A DNA stretch of 64,000 nucleotides from Coxiellaceae bacterium (GTDB taxonomy: Bacteria; Pseudomonadota; Gammaproteobacteria; Comchoanobacterales; Comchoanobacteraceae), in contig CACKTD010000001.1 of assembly GCA_902603055.1 (NCBI GenBank), forward strand, positions 1 to 64,000, in the 5' to 3' direction. Below are positions 36,278 to 45,451 of this stretch, piece after piece. Every line of letters begins with the position of its first letter. Position 1 is the first letter of the stretch. The translations under genes and the position numbers were made by a program. Below the pieces are notes generated by a model. The model was not told where the DNA came from, ran no database searches, and saw only the letters and a program-made list of their open reading frames with translations.

Positions 36278-36361
36278 GTGACTAAATCAAAAGTAAAAAA
36301 TAATTCTGCATCCTTGATGTTTAATGTGCCCCCACACCATACTAACAATACGGTTGAGTAA
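36278..36361 (+). CDS. 27-residue leader-like ORF upstream of SMR gene
   Basis: A GTG at 36278 opens 27 codons, ending in TAA three bases before the SMR start. GAGGA sits seven bases upstream of the GTG, the best-spaced ribosome-binding site in this stretch. The peptide (starting MTKSKVKNNS, with PPHHTNN near the end) matches nothing I know. It may be a leader peptide that couples or attenuates the transporter, or the stump of a decayed gene. Confidence 0.4.
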   Translation: MTKSKVKNNSASLMFNVPPHHTNNTVE

Positions 36362-36364
36362 TTA

Positions 36365-36694
36365 ATGAATGCATATTTGCTACTTTTTTTAGCAATAGTA
36401 TTTGAGGTTGTTGGAACGTTACTTCTACCTGCTTCAGATAGATTCTCCAAACCTATCCCAACAGGCACTTTACTAACATCGTATGCCTTATCTTTCTATT
36501 TTTTGTCTTTGGTTTCTCAAAAATTACCGCTTTCTATAATCTATGCATCCTGGGCAGGCTTAGGTTTTTTTGCCGTTACGCTATTAAGTTTTATTTTTTA
36601 TAATCAGGCGATTAATTGGCAAACCATCATTGGGCTAATACTTATTATCGCTGGTGTTACTACTGTGAACTATTTTAAGGTAGCATTACCATGA
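36365..36694 (+). CDS. Small multidrug resistance (SMR) family transporter
   Basis: The 109-residue protein has four membrane helices. The essential glutamate E14 lies in FEVVGT of helix 1, and YASWAGLGF in helix 3 matches EmrE and relatives. It would export cationic compounds or guanidinium-like molecules by proton antiport; the substrate class cannot be settled by sight. It has only a weak ribosome-binding site (GAG six bases upstream), which fits coupling to the short ORF before it. hemG follows after 40 bases. Confidence 0.88.
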   Translation: MNAYLLLFLAIVFEVVGTLLLPASDRFSKPIPTGTLLTSYALSFYFLSLVSQKLPLSIIYASWAGLGFFAVTLLSFIFYNQAINWQTIIGLILIIAGVTTVNYFKVALP

Positions 36695-36734
36695 ATCCTA
36701 TCCTATATATTTATCACTTATGGAGCAGCATCAC

Positions 36735-37298
36735 ATGAAAGACAGTGATATAAAACCAGTTCTAGTAATCTATTCGACGGTTGATGGGCACACTCATCGA
36801 ATCTGTAATTATATATGCAACCAAATAAATAAAGAGCATGAAGTGTCGATGCACGCTTTAAAAGATGCCATGGATATTGATCTAAAGCAGTATGGTGCCA
36901 TCATCATTGGTGCAAGTATTCGCTATGGTAAGCATCGTCCCAGTTTATATAAATTTATCAACAAAAACGTACATAATCTTAACAATATGCCCAATGCATT
37001 TTTTTCTGTGAATGTGGTTGCACGTAAAGACAATAAAAATACAGCTGGAACAAATCCCTATATCAAAACATTTTTAAAAAAATCACCATGGTCTCCCCAA
37101 TACATCGACGTTTTTGCAGGGAAAATAGATTTTCCAAATTATGGATTCTTTGATAAATATATTATTCGCTTTATCATGTGGTTGACGAAGGGCCCTTCTG
37201 ATATAACAAAAACCTATGAGTTCACGGATTGGAAAATTGTGGATAAGTTTGTTAACAACCTGAGTAAAAAAAATATTCTGCCTCCCAACAAGAAATAA
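36735..37298 (+). CDS. hemG: Flavodoxin-type protoporphyrinogen IX dehydrogenase
   Basis: The 187-residue FMN protein oxidises protoporphyrinogen IX at the membrane, passing electrons to quinone, the step before ferrochelatase. VIYSTVDGHT is the FMN-phosphate loop; GASIRYGKHRPSLYKF, FFSVNVVARK and the FIMWLTKGPSD insert are HemG-specific. The ATG at 36735 is chosen because GGAG lies nine bases upstream, whereas the ATG at 36720 precedes that site. With hemA and hemL it gives three haem genes in the window, all unlinked. Confidence 0.9.
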   Translation: MKDSDIKPVLVIYSTVDGHTHRICNYICNQINKEHEVSMHALKDAMDIDLKQYGAIIIGASIRYGKHRPSLYKFINKNVHNLNNMPNAFFSVNVVARKDNKNTAGTNPYIKTFLKKSPWSPQYIDVFAGKIDFPNYGFFDKYIIRFIMWLTKGPSDITKTYEFTDWKIVDKFVNNLSKKNILPPNKK

Positions 37299-37350
37299 AT
37301 GCTATTTAGCTTGAATTGATTTCAAGGCAAGATTTAAATATAATGCGTGT

Positions 37351-38016
37351 ATGCAAATGTGGATTACTTTTTTATTTTTTGTTTTATCTCTTAGCAATAT
37401 TTTCGCGGAGACTGTCACTGCAAAAATCAATGTCAAACATCAAAACTATAAAATCTCATTACCTAATGGGTTTTGTGATTATACTAATACGCTTTGGGGA
37501 AAGGGCATCAAGTCAAACATTAAAAAAATTCTTAACCAAAAAGGAAATAACGTGACCCCTGCTGTTATTTTTAGAGCATGTGACAGTTCTGAAAAATCCC
37601 CCTTTCCATGGGGTTACCTAGGAGTGCAGCATACGGACTATAAAAACTCTCAAGCAGATTACAACAAATCCATGTATGATGTTTACGCAAACAAAAATGA
37701 GTTAAAAAAGTTTGTACAAAAAGTAGATGATGTCACCAATAAACATTTATCTAAAGTTAAATCACAAAATGCACAGCTCCCTGCTGTATTAAGAATGAAT
37801 GAAAATGTCATTATCAGTGAATCACAAAACACTTGGACAGTGAAGGACAAAGAGTTACAGGAAGATATTTGGTCTGCAGTAACTGTATTACCCAACCTCA
37901 TCGTCAATCTAGTTGTTTATGATCATCCAGACAGCCCTAAACACCTGGATACAAAAACATTTTTATCTGCGTTAGTTGATAACGCAAACAATATTAAGTC
38001 CATCAACAAATCTTAA
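37351..38016 (+). CDS. Secreted or periplasmic protein of unknown function
   Basis: The 221-residue protein starts with a signal peptide (MQMWITFLFFVLSLSNIFA, likely cleaved before ET). The mature part has two cysteines (NGFCDYT and FRACDSS), which could form a disulfide, and no other membrane helix. I do not recognise the family. The next gene, DUF6165, starts 20 bases downstream. Confidence 0.65.
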   Translation: MQMWITFLFFVLSLSNIFAETVTAKINVKHQNYKISLPNGFCDYTNTLWGKGIKSNIKKILNQKGNNVTPAVIFRACDSSEKSPFPWGYLGVQHTDYKNSQADYNKSMYDVYANKNELKKFVQKVDDVTNKHLSKVKSQNAQLPAVLRMNENVIISESQNTWTVKDKELQEDIWSAVTVLPNLIVNLVVYDHPDSPKHLDTKTFLSALVDNANNIKSINKS

Positions 38017-38036
38017 GGCTTTTTAAAGGAGATCAC

Positions 38037-38426
38037 ATGCTTATTGAAATTGCAGTGTCAGTTGGAGAGTTGGTCGATAAAATCACTATACTTCAAATAA
38101 AACAAATCAACTTAAAGGATGTTAACCAATTAGATAACGTTAATCGCGAGCTAAATCTACTGAATCAAAAGCTAGATAACTTACAAATTGACACACCTGA
38201 ATTTAGAAACCTGGTTGACCAATTAAAATCAATCAATACAGCACTTTGGGATATCGAAAACATAAAACGCAACTTTGAAAACACGCAAATTTTTGATGCA
38301 TCTTTCATCGAAATATCACGAGAAGTTCACTTTAAGAATGATCTTAGGGCTCAGATTAAACGCAAAATCAATATACTCACAGGATCAACTATTGTAGAAG
38401 AAAAAGAATATACTCAGTACGATTAA
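38037..38426 (+). CDS. DUF6165 family protein
   Basis: The 129-residue soluble helical protein begins with the family pattern IAVSVGELVDKITILQIKQ and ends with NILTGSTIVEEKEYTQY. ALWDIENIKRNFE lies between. DUF6165 proteins have no known function. A strong AAAGGAG precedes the ATG by six bases. Its stop overlaps the convergent membrane protein gene by four bases. Confidence 0.75.
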   Translation: MLIEIAVSVGELVDKITILQIKQINLKDVNQLDNVNRELNLLNQKLDNLQIDTPEFRNLVDQLKSINTALWDIENIKRNFENTQIFDASFIEISREVHFKNDLRAQIKRKINILTGSTIVEEKEYTQYD

Positions 38427-39031
38427 TTTGCAGTTGTTAATGGTGGCGATGCCTGAATTTTATCATGTGTAAAATGGCTGACTAAACACCCAATAATGAA
38501 TGCAATAGAGCCTATGACTAGGCCTTGTTCATAAAATGTTACCCGCTCCCAAAAACTTAACTGAGACATAAAAGGGTACGGCAAACCAAATATGGTTTCA
38601 GCACATACAACATACGCTCCTGATGCAATATAATAAAGTCCTAAGGTTAAGGGTTTTTGTAGATCGAATGCTCTATAAATAAATAGTGCATCAATACTTT
38701 GTAACATGGGGCCAAGCAAATGCAGGTAATCATCACGATACCAGGGTAAATGACTATGTTTACCAAATAATAAAGTGGGATCTTTGAAGAAAAGTTGCCA
38801 ATACAATACGACAACAACACAATTTATACAAAATGTACTACCCACCCAAAAGTGCACCCGTGTTTTTAATCCATACTTCGAATCATATGATAATAATGCA
38901 GCAGAAATCACGGAACAAATTAAAGCCCAATCAGTTAAAAAATAAACGAATGATATTCCATCTCTAAAAAAACCATCAAACAGATAAGCAACCCCCAACA
39001 ACAATGTCAAAAGTCTAAAATATAGTACCAA
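38423..39031 (-). CDS. Membrane protein resembling the AIG1/FAR-17a family
   Basis: The 202-residue protein has about six hydrophobic segments. By eye it follows the AIG1/ADTRP layout: an early FLTDW (the family's catalytic threonine position), a segment with DYLHLLGPMLQSID (catalytic histidine position), and a late segment ending in GLPYPFM that resembles the family's GxWxYPF. In animals these are hydrolases of branched hydroxy-fatty-acid esters. The match is from pattern memory only. It could instead be an unrelated six-helix protein. Confidence 0.45.
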   Translation of the reverse strand: MVLYFRLLTLLLGVAYLFDGFFRDGISFVYFLTDWALICSVISAALLSYDSKYGLKTRVHFWVGSTFCINCVVVVLYWQLFFKDPTLLFGKHSHLPWYRDDYLHLLGPMLQSIDALFIYRAFDLQKPLTLGLYYIASGAYVVCAETIFGLPYPFMSQLSFWERVTFYEQGLVIGSIAFIIGCLVSHFTHDKIQASPPLTTAN

Positions 39032-39125
39032 TTCGAACTCCTATCAACTCTGTGAGGATAACCAAAACAGACAAATTGTTCAAGATTAAAATCACATTGC
39101 TTATGAATTAATGATAACTTTCAGC

Positions 39126-39131
39126 TATAAT
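39126..39131 (+). promoter_or_regulatory. -10 element of the SCP2 gene
   Basis: A perfect TATAAT lies 24 bases before the ATG. No clear -35 is seen at the usual distance. A strong GGGGAG six bases before the ATG marks the start codon. Confidence 0.45.
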
Positions 39132-39155
39132 TAACTAACAATAAGGGGAGTTCAA

Positions 39156-39464
39156 ATGGACCAATACAGTACTGAAAATATTTTACATAAACTACAATCT
39201 AAAATCTCAACACATCCCCCGTTAATTGGAAATATTGAGCTTAAAATTGAAGGTTTAAATTCATTTTATTTATCTCGCGTTGACGAAAAAAACAATGCCT
39301 CTTTAGATGCAACTGAAACCGGTTGCGTTATTACAATGTCGTTGGATACATTCAAAGCATGTATAGAAAAAAAAGCATCGCCAATGAGCGCTTTCATGGA
39401 AGGGGATCTAAAAATCGATGGTGATATGTCTCTAGCAATGAGCTTGAGTGGCATTCTCCAATAA
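39156..39464 (+). CDS. SCP2 sterol-carrier-domain lipid-binding protein
   Basis: The 102 residues make up a single SCP2 domain: [39 protein letters not shown] carries the usual hydrophobic tunnel and the [11 protein letters not shown] turn. Stand-alone SCP2 proteins bind lipids; related domains in UbiJ and UbiT bind ubiquinone intermediates. It is too short to be a full UbiJ. Its last 33 bases overlap the convergent mnmG 3' end. Confidence 0.85.
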   Translation: MDQYSTENILHKLQSKISTHPPLIGNIELKIEGLNSFYLSRVDEKNNASLDATETGCVITMSLDTFKACIEKKASPMSAFMEGDLKIDGDMSLAMSLSGILQ

Positions 39465-41279
39465 TCCTTTTTTCTTCAAATACACTAGGATCTGGTTGAG
39501 AGCGCTTGGCGTTATCCCAGGTATTCGACTAGCCTGACCAACTGTAGCGGGTTTAATCTCCTCTAGTTTTTCAGTAGCCTCATTCGATAACCCTGGAATT
39601 TCGGAGTATTGTAGATCCACTGGTAACGCCGAAGACTCAGACTGTATCAGTGTGTTGATTTGTGCCTTTTGTCGCTTAACATATCCGGCATATTTGATAT
39701 CTGTTTCATGTGAAAGTAGTAACAACTTATCAAACTCCTCGCATGGCACTAAATCCATACGAAAGTCACTTCTTTTCATCACCTCTTTCAACGGTACGGC
39801 CTGCTTTAGATTTAAATGTTTACCACACTCTGATTCCGGTTTCACACGATACCCTTCTACCCATTGAGCAATTTTTCCCATCTTTTCTAGCTTTTCTTGA
39901 AATTGTTGCCACTGTGTTTTAGTTAACAAACCTAGCTCATAAGCTTTAGTCGTCAATCGTAAATCAGCATTATCTTCTCTTAACAACAGTCTGTACTCTG
40001 CACGACTTGTAAACATACGGTAAGGCTCTGGCGCTCCATTATTTACAAGGTCTTCAACCATAACAGCAATATATGACTCATCACGTCGGGGAACCCACAT
40101 CGGCTGATTCAAAGCTTGATTTGCAGCATTTATCCCAGCTAACAACCCTTGCGCAGCTGCTTCTTCATAGCCTGTTGTACCATTGATTTGGCCTGCAAAA
40201 AACAATCCAGAAATATACTTAGAGGATAAATAAACAGTTAAGTCCCGAGGATCAAAATAATCATATTCTATCGCATATCCTGGACGCGTTATGACCGCTT
40301 TTTCAAAACCTTTAATCGTCTTAATAAATGCATCTTGTACATGAAATGGTAGGCTAGTTGAAATACCGTTTGGATACACCTCTTGTACATTTAACCCTTC
40401 TGGCTCAATGAATATTTGATGTGAACTCTTTTGTGCGAAACGCATTACTTTATCTTCGATAGAAGGACAATACCGTGGGCCCACACCCTCAATATTACCT
40501 GAAAATAATGCAGACTCCTTGATATTATCGTTAATAATCTGATGTGTTTTCTCATTTGTAGCTGTAATAAAGCAACGCATCTGCTGCGGCATTAAATTTT
40601 TATGCCAATAAGAAAAGCCCGGACCTGGTTCGGAGGGCTGTATTTGTAGATCATCAAAGTTTATTGAGCGCGAATCAATACGTGCAGGTGTTCCTGTTTT
40701 CAAACGCCCATATCTAAAGGGAAAGGAGCGCAATTGTATCGCTAAATTACTAGATGGTGGTTCACCTGCCCGACCCGCTTGATCTTGTTGGCGTCCCACA
40801 TGCGTAACCCCCTTTAGAAACGTACCTGTTGTTAATACAACCGTTTTTGCTTCAATATGTAACCCAAGCTGCGTAATGATTCCACAAACACGATCTTTTT
40901 TAATAACTAATGAATCCACACGTTGCTGAAACAGTGTTAAATTTTTAATATTATCGAGAGCAGCCCGCATTGCCGATCGGTATATTTGTCGATCAGCTTG
41001 AAGACGAGTTGCTTGAACAGCTAAACCTTTTTTCTCATTTAAAACACGACGATGTATCCCTGACTGATCTGCCACATAACCAATCAAGCCTCCCATTGCA
41101 TCCACTTCCCGTACGAGGTGACTTTTCCCTATACCACCAACCGCAGGATTACAGGAAAGCTGCCCTAATGTGTCTAAATTTTGAGTTACTAATAACGTCT
41201 GACAACCGATACGCGCGGCAGCAGCAGCAGCCTCAGTACCTGCATGCCCCCCTCCAATAACAATTACGTCATATTTCAT
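39432..41279 (-). CDS. mnmG: tRNA uridine-5-carboxymethylaminomethyl modification enzyme MnmG
   Basis: The 615-residue FAD protein works with MnmE (encoded at 52 kb) to modify the wobble uridine of several tRNAs. The N-terminal dinucleotide fold is [48 protein letters not shown], and [15 protein letters not shown] follow, and the helical C-terminal domain ends with the usual [18 protein letters not shown]. FtsY lies upstream with a three-base gap. Confidence 0.97.
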   Translation of the reverse strand: MKYDVIVIGGGHAGTEAAAAAARIGCQTLLVTQNLDTLGQLSCNPAVGGIGKSHLVREVDAMGGLIGYVADQSGIHRRVLNEKKGLAVQATRLQADRQIYRSAMRAALDNIKNLTLFQQRVDSLVIKKDRVCGIITQLGLHIEAKTVVLTTGTFLKGVTHVGRQQDQAGRAGEPPSSNLAIQLRSFPFRYGRLKTGTPARIDSRSINFDDLQIQPSEPGPGFSYWHKNLMPQQMRCFITATNEKTHQIINDNIKESALFSGNIEGVGPRYCPSIEDKVMRFAQKSSHQIFIEPEGLNVQEVYPNGISTSLPFHVQDAFIKTIKGFEKAVITRPGYAIEYDYFDPRDLTVYLSSKYISGLFFAGQINGTTGYEEAAAQGLLAGINAANQALNQPMWVPRRDESYIAVMVEDLVNNGAPEPYRMFTSRAEYRLLLREDNADLRLTTKAYELGLLTKTQWQQFQEKLEKMGKIAQWVEGYRVKPESECGKHLNLKQAVPLKEVMKRSDFRMDLVPCEEFDKLLLLSHETDIKYAGYVKRQKAQINTLIQSESSALPVDLQYSEIPGLSNEATEKLEEIKPATVGQASRIPGITPSALNQILVYLKKKGLLENATQAHC

Positions 41280-41282
41280 GGT

Positions 41283-42206
41283 TTATTCAAATAATGCTTC
41301 TACAAAATGATTGGGGTCAAATTCTACGAGGTCTTCTGCTCCCTCTCCAACGCCTATATAGTAAATTGGCAACTTAAATTGCTCTTGTATTGAGAAAACA
41401 ACACCACCTTTCGCAGTGCCATCTAGTTTAGTTAAAATTAATCCATCCAAACCCAACACATCTGCAAACACTTTCACCTGATTAAGTGCTGTTTGTCCTG
41501 TAGTCGCGTCAATGACCATTAGCGTTTCATGTGGCGCTGATGGATCGAGTTTTTTTAGAACACGTTTTACCTTTTCAAGCTCGTTCATTAAATTACCTTG
41601 TGTATGCAAACGACCTGCTGTATCTGCAATCATTACATCTAGCTTTTTTGCTTTTGCAGATGAAACCGCATCGTATACAACTGCAGCAGGGTCAGCACCA
41701 TATTGCTGAGCAACTAATGGAATAGATAATCGGTCGCACCAAGTTTGTAATTGTTGTATTGCTGCAGCACGATACGTATCTCCTGCAGCCACCATGACTG
41801 TTTGACCTTGTTCCAAACAATGCGTTGCAATCTTAGCAACCGTAGTGGTTTTCCCCACACCATTTACACCTACAACAAGTATTACTTTTGGGTTACCATC
41901 TTTTTTTGACTTGGGTGGAGATAATAAAAGTTTTGATAAAGTAGATTTTATGGAGTCCACAATCTCATCTTGTGACACACGGTTCTTTTTAACATTTTCT
42001 TTTATAACACCTATAAGGCGCTCTGTTGTTTTTACTCCAACATCTGCAGATAAAAGCATCATCTCTACGTCTTCAATGAGCGAGTCATCAATAACACTTT
42101 TGCCTAAAAATAAATTCTTCAGACGCTCTCCAAACCCTTGTCGTGTTTTTTTCAGCCCGTCTGATAGTGTTTTAGTTTTTTTTTCTTTAGTAAATATGTT
42201 AAACAT
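41283..42206 (-). CDS. ftsY: Signal recognition particle receptor FtsY
   Basis: The 307-residue SRP GTPase docks ribosome-SRP complexes at the membrane. The N and G domains are complete: GVNGVGKTTTVAKIA (G1), DTAGRLHTQGNLMNEL (G3), TKLDGTAKGG (G4). The acidic A domain found in E. coli FtsY is missing, so this is the short form. It is divergent from the M16 peptidase pair. Confidence 0.96.
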   Translation of the reverse strand: MFNIFTKEKKTKTLSDGLKKTRQGFGERLKNLFLGKSVIDDSLIEDVEMMLLSADVGVKTTERLIGVIKENVKKNRVSQDEIVDSIKSTLSKLLLSPPKSKKDGNPKVILVVGVNGVGKTTTVAKIATHCLEQGQTVMVAAGDTYRAAAIQQLQTWCDRLSIPLVAQQYGADPAAVVYDAVSSAKAKKLDVMIADTAGRLHTQGNLMNELEKVKRVLKKLDPSAPHETLMVIDATTGQTALNQVKVFADVLGLDGLILTKLDGTAKGGVVFSIQEQFKLPIYYIGVGEGAEDLVEFDPNHFVEALFE

Positions 42207-42225
42207 TTGCCATCTCTGTATTGAT

Positions 42226-42231
42226 TATAAT
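42226..42231 (+). promoter_or_regulatory. -10 element of the M16 operon
   Basis: A perfect TATAAT lies 17 bases before the ATG at 42248, between the divergent ftsY and M16 genes. No clear -35 at normal spacing was found. Confidence 0.4.
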
Positions 42232-42247
42232 ATACTGTATTCCAAGA

Positions 42248-43582
42248 ATGTACAATGTTGGTTTCACAATTTTAATGGCTGTTCTATGTGATTTAACTTT
42301 CGCAATGCCAAACATCCCCAAAATCAACACCTCTCCTGAAGTTTATACCTTAAAAAATGGCATCACCGTCATTGTTCTCGAAGACCATCGCAACCCAGCT
42401 GTCGATGTTGGTTTTAGCTATCGTGTAGGCTCAATTGACGATCCCGGAGGGCTAACAGGTATTTCTCATTATTTAGAGCATGTGATGTTCTTAGGAACTC
42501 CGAAAATTTCAAAACAGCACTTCAGGGATGAGGTAACGAAAATCACAAAAAGCTATAATGCCTATACAACAGATGAACAAACTGTTTATGAGTTTACCAC
42601 TACACCAACTCACCTGAAACGTATTTTTGAGCTACAAGCTGATCGAGCCCAACAGTTATTATTTAAGCGTGATCTCATTGAAAATGAACGTAAAGTGGTT
42701 CTAGAAGAACGTGCGATGCGCGTTGACAACAACCCCTGGGGTGCAATTTATGAGAAGAAAACTGCTATCACCAACATTTCTTCTGGATACCATCACCCCG
42801 TTATTGGCTGGAAGCATGACATTCTTTCTATAACTAGAGAAGACCTTATCAACTGGTATCAAACCTGGTATACAGGAGACAACTTAACCATTCTAGTGGT
42901 CGGGGATGTTGAGTCTAAGAAAGTACTGGCTTTATCACAAAGTTATTTTGGCAACTTGCGTAAAACCTTTCCGAGAAAGCGTCGCAATCAGATTGAAACC
43001 ATGTATATTCCGGAGGTGCGAGCAGAGATAGAAGCCCGTATAAAGCACCCAGCTTTTTCTATTAGTTTTAAGATCCCTCCATTCACCCAGCAAACACTTA
43101 AACAAGAGTGTGTGTTTGACATCTTATCAATACTATTAGGTAGTGCTGATGGCATATTAACGAAACGCATGGTGGATGAAGATCATATGTTTGATAATTT
43201 TAGTGCATTAGTTCATAACAACCATTGGATTTCAGGCACATTTGAGTTTTCGGGAACACCCAATAAAAACATTCACTTTTATTCTTTTAAAGGTAATTTG
43301 TTACACTATTTATCTCAGTTTAGTGAAAAGAACATTAACAAAAAGCAGTTACAAAGCATCAAAAACTCACTGAAGGCTTCTAATGTTTTCAATCATGACT
43401 ACCTTTCATTTAGTGCCAGGGAACTCATTTGGTTGAATAATGGTCGTATTAATCTAAAACGTTATGATGATCTTAATAGCGTGTTGGATGATATTACCCC
43501 TAAAGATATAGCAGAAACAGTAAAAAGTTATTTCGTTACGCACCCAGAAAGAATCATGGTATCGGTGAAGCCCTATGCGTAA
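42248..43582 (+). CDS. M16 family zinc peptidase, active subunit
   Basis: The 444-residue periplasmic protein has a signal peptide (MYNVGFTILMAVLCDLTFA). The inverted zinc motif HxxEH is HYLEH (H74-H78), and the distal glutamate lies in the ENERKVVLEER block. The ATG at 42248 is used since the longer ORF begins with TTG before the signal peptide. It overlaps the second M16 gene by eight bases; the two probably form a heterodimer. Confidence 0.92.
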   Translation: MYNVGFTILMAVLCDLTFAMPNIPKINTSPEVYTLKNGITVIVLEDHRNPAVDVGFSYRVGSIDDPGGLTGISHYLEHVMFLGTPKISKQHFRDEVTKITKSYNAYTTDEQTVYEFTTTPTHLKRIFELQADRAQQLLFKRDLIENERKVVLEERAMRVDNNPWGAIYEKKTAITNISSGYHHPVIGWKHDILSITREDLINWYQTWYTGDNLTILVVGDVESKKVLALSQSYFGNLRKTFPRKRRNQIETMYIPEVRAEIEARIKHPAFSISFKIPPFTQQTLKQECVFDILSILLGSADGILTKRMVDEDHMFDNFSALVHNNHWISGTFEFSGTPNKNIHFYSFKGNLLHYLSQFSEKNINKKQLQSIKNSLKASNVFNHDYLSFSARELIWLNNGRINLKRYDDLNSVLDDITPKDIAETVKSYFVTHPERIMVSVKPYA

Positions 43583-44858
43583 TTTTTTGTCTAATCTATT
43601 CATATGTTTTTTAAGTACCAGTGTCTTTGCGTCAGATCTACATTCATGGAAAACGACACAAGGAGTGGATGTATATTTTAAAGAACAAAATGAATTGCCT
43701 ATCATTGATATGGCGATCGTTGATGATTTTGGATCACGTAATGCACCGCCCGGTCACGCTCTAGTTATGATGAACACACTTGCTAATGGATCAAAATATT
43801 TCACAAAAGAAAAGATACACCAGTTTTTACGCGACCAAGGCATTCGCTCCAATCAAAACTTATTGCGCAATTATAATATATTGACGTACCGCTTTCTTTC
43901 AACACAAGAGACTAGCAATATTTTAGATGCAGTTGAAATGACTGCTTTAAAACCTACATTTCCTGCCAAAGAAATTCTCCAAGAGGTTCGCAGCCAATCC
44001 ACCAGCATATTAGATCGTCATGTATCCATACCCGCGCTTGCTGTCGATAAAATATTAAAAGAACTATTTCCTGAATCTCCTAATTTTCACGCTCCTTTAG
44101 AGGGCAGTTTAAACTCAATCAAAAGCCTTCAACACAGCCAGATACTTCAGCTTTACAAACAAGCTTTTAACCGAAACCACCTAAAAATCATTTTAATTGG
44201 TAACCTATCCCAAGAAAAGGCACATGACATTTCAGAACGTGTCGCATCTATGTTTTCCTCAAAATCCGTAACCCTTTCGAAAGAAACTTTATCACAAAAT
44301 AATACACCCACACACAAAGTTGTGGGGTTTGACACGAACCAAACTTATTTCATATTTGCCAGCAAGTTTCCTTTACGATATGAAGACTCTGATTATCCAG
44401 CTTTAATGTTAGCTAACCATATATTAGGCAATGGTTTATCATCCCTTTTAATGAAAACGTTACGTGATGACCAGGGTTTAGTTTATGGCGTCAACTCGAG
44501 CATAGCAATATTTGATAATATTGGTGTACAACTTGTACAAGGACAAACACAATCAAAAAATCTTGATGGTATCAAAGCGGACATTCGAAAATGTATTGAT
44601 CAAATTGTATCCCAAAAAGTATCTTCAGAACTTTTTGAACAGATGAAAAGCACCTTAATCTTAGATCTACAATTAAAGACCAATAATAAAGACCAATTAC
44701 ATGATATCATTAGTTTTATATCCAATGGTCTACCAGCAAATTATGATCAAAACCTTATTTCATCCATTCAAAAATTAAAACTTAAAGATGTCGCTAATGC
44801 AGCACACAAGCTGCAGGCTCAGGATTTTTATTCCGTATATGTTCAAAAAAGAAAGTAA
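43575..44858 (+). CDS. M16 family protein lacking the zinc motif
   Basis: The 427-residue protein has a signal peptide (LFICFLSTSVFA) and M16-like fold segments (DFGSRNAPPGHALVMMNTL in place of the active-site helix, later LANHILGNGLSSLLMKTLR). No HxxEH is present, so it is the non-catalytic partner as in mitochondrial processing peptidase-type pairs. The pair followed by rsmD and opposed by ftsY is an arrangement I associate with Legionella and Coxiella relatives. It overlaps rsmD by 20 bases. Confidence 0.88.
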   Translation: MRNFLSNLFICFLSTSVFASDLHSWKTTQGVDVYFKEQNELPIIDMAIVDDFGSRNAPPGHALVMMNTLANGSKYFTKEKIHQFLRDQGIRSNQNLLRNYNILTYRFLSTQETSNILDAVEMTALKPTFPAKEILQEVRSQSTSILDRHVSIPALAVDKILKELFPESPNFHAPLEGSLNSIKSLQHSQILQLYKQAFNRNHLKIILIGNLSQEKAHDISERVASMFSSKSVTLSKETLSQNNTPTHKVVGFDTNQTYFIFASKFPLRYEDSDYPALMLANHILGNGLSSLLMKTLRDDQGLVYGVNSSIAIFDNIGVQLVQGQTQSKNLDGIKADIRKCIDQIVSQKVSSELFEQMKSTLILDLQLKTNNKDQLHDIISFISNGLPANYDQNLISSIQKLKLKDVANAAHKLQAQDFYSVYVQKRK

Positions 44859-45405
44859 TAAAATTAAAGTAATTTCAGGTAAATGGAAGGGCCGTTTTAT
44901 ATCATTTCCATCGATCCCTAATTTGAGACCTGGCACGGGGCTAATGCGGGAAACCCTGCTAAATTGGCTACGATTTGACCTTCAAAATAAAACTGTTCTA
45001 GATGCATTCGCAGGTTCTGGCATACTGGGTATTGATTTACTATCTAACGGTGTAGACACAGTCCATGCAATCGACCAATCTCACGAGGCCATAGCATTTA
45101 TTAAAAAAAGTTGCGCTACGTTACAAGCATCCGATCTACATGCTGTTCAAGGTCTATTTCCTGACAAACTACCGGAAGAAGTTAAAAAAAGCTGCTACGA
45201 TATTGTGCTCTTAGATCCGCCCTACAAAACACCTGTTTTAAATCATTGCCTTGGGTTTTTAAAACAGTCCTCTTTAATACACAAAGACACAATAATTTTT
45301 TGCCATATGCCCCATAAAATACCTGATGACTGGGAGCATACATGGCAGATAGTAAAAAAGAGCCGTCGCAGCAAATCGCAATTTATTTTACTTCGCCTAA
45401 AATAG
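44839..45405 (+). CDS. rsmD: 16S rRNA (guanine-966-N2)-methyltransferase
   Basis: The 188-residue SAM-dependent enzyme has the N-terminal KVISGKWKGRFI and LRPGTGLMRETLLNWL. The SAM loop is LDAFAGSGILGID and the catalytic motif is DPPY. The ATG at 44839 is chosen because it restores the normal RsmD start; the longer ORF lies inside the M16 gene. Confidence 0.93.
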   Translation: MFKKESNKIKVISGKWKGRFISFPSIPNLRPGTGLMRETLLNWLRFDLQNKTVLDAFAGSGILGIDLLSNGVDTVHAIDQSHEAIAFIKKSCATLQASDLHAVQGLFPDKLPEEVKKSCYDIVLLDPPYKTPVLNHCLGFLKQSSLIHKDTIIFCHMPHKIPDDWEHTWQIVKKSRRSKSQFILLRLK

Positions 45406-45451
45406 TCGAATTGAAATTGATATTTTTTGCTGTTTATGAGAAGCTGAATAC

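Noticed and set aside
37316-37555. 79-codon plus-strand frame overlapping the secreted orphan
   Set aside because: The alternative frame with a signal peptide is longer and better supported; this one lacks recognisable features.
39432-41279. Open frames on the plus strand opposite mnmG
   Set aside because: They are shadows of a conserved gene with no ribosome-binding sites or recognisable products.
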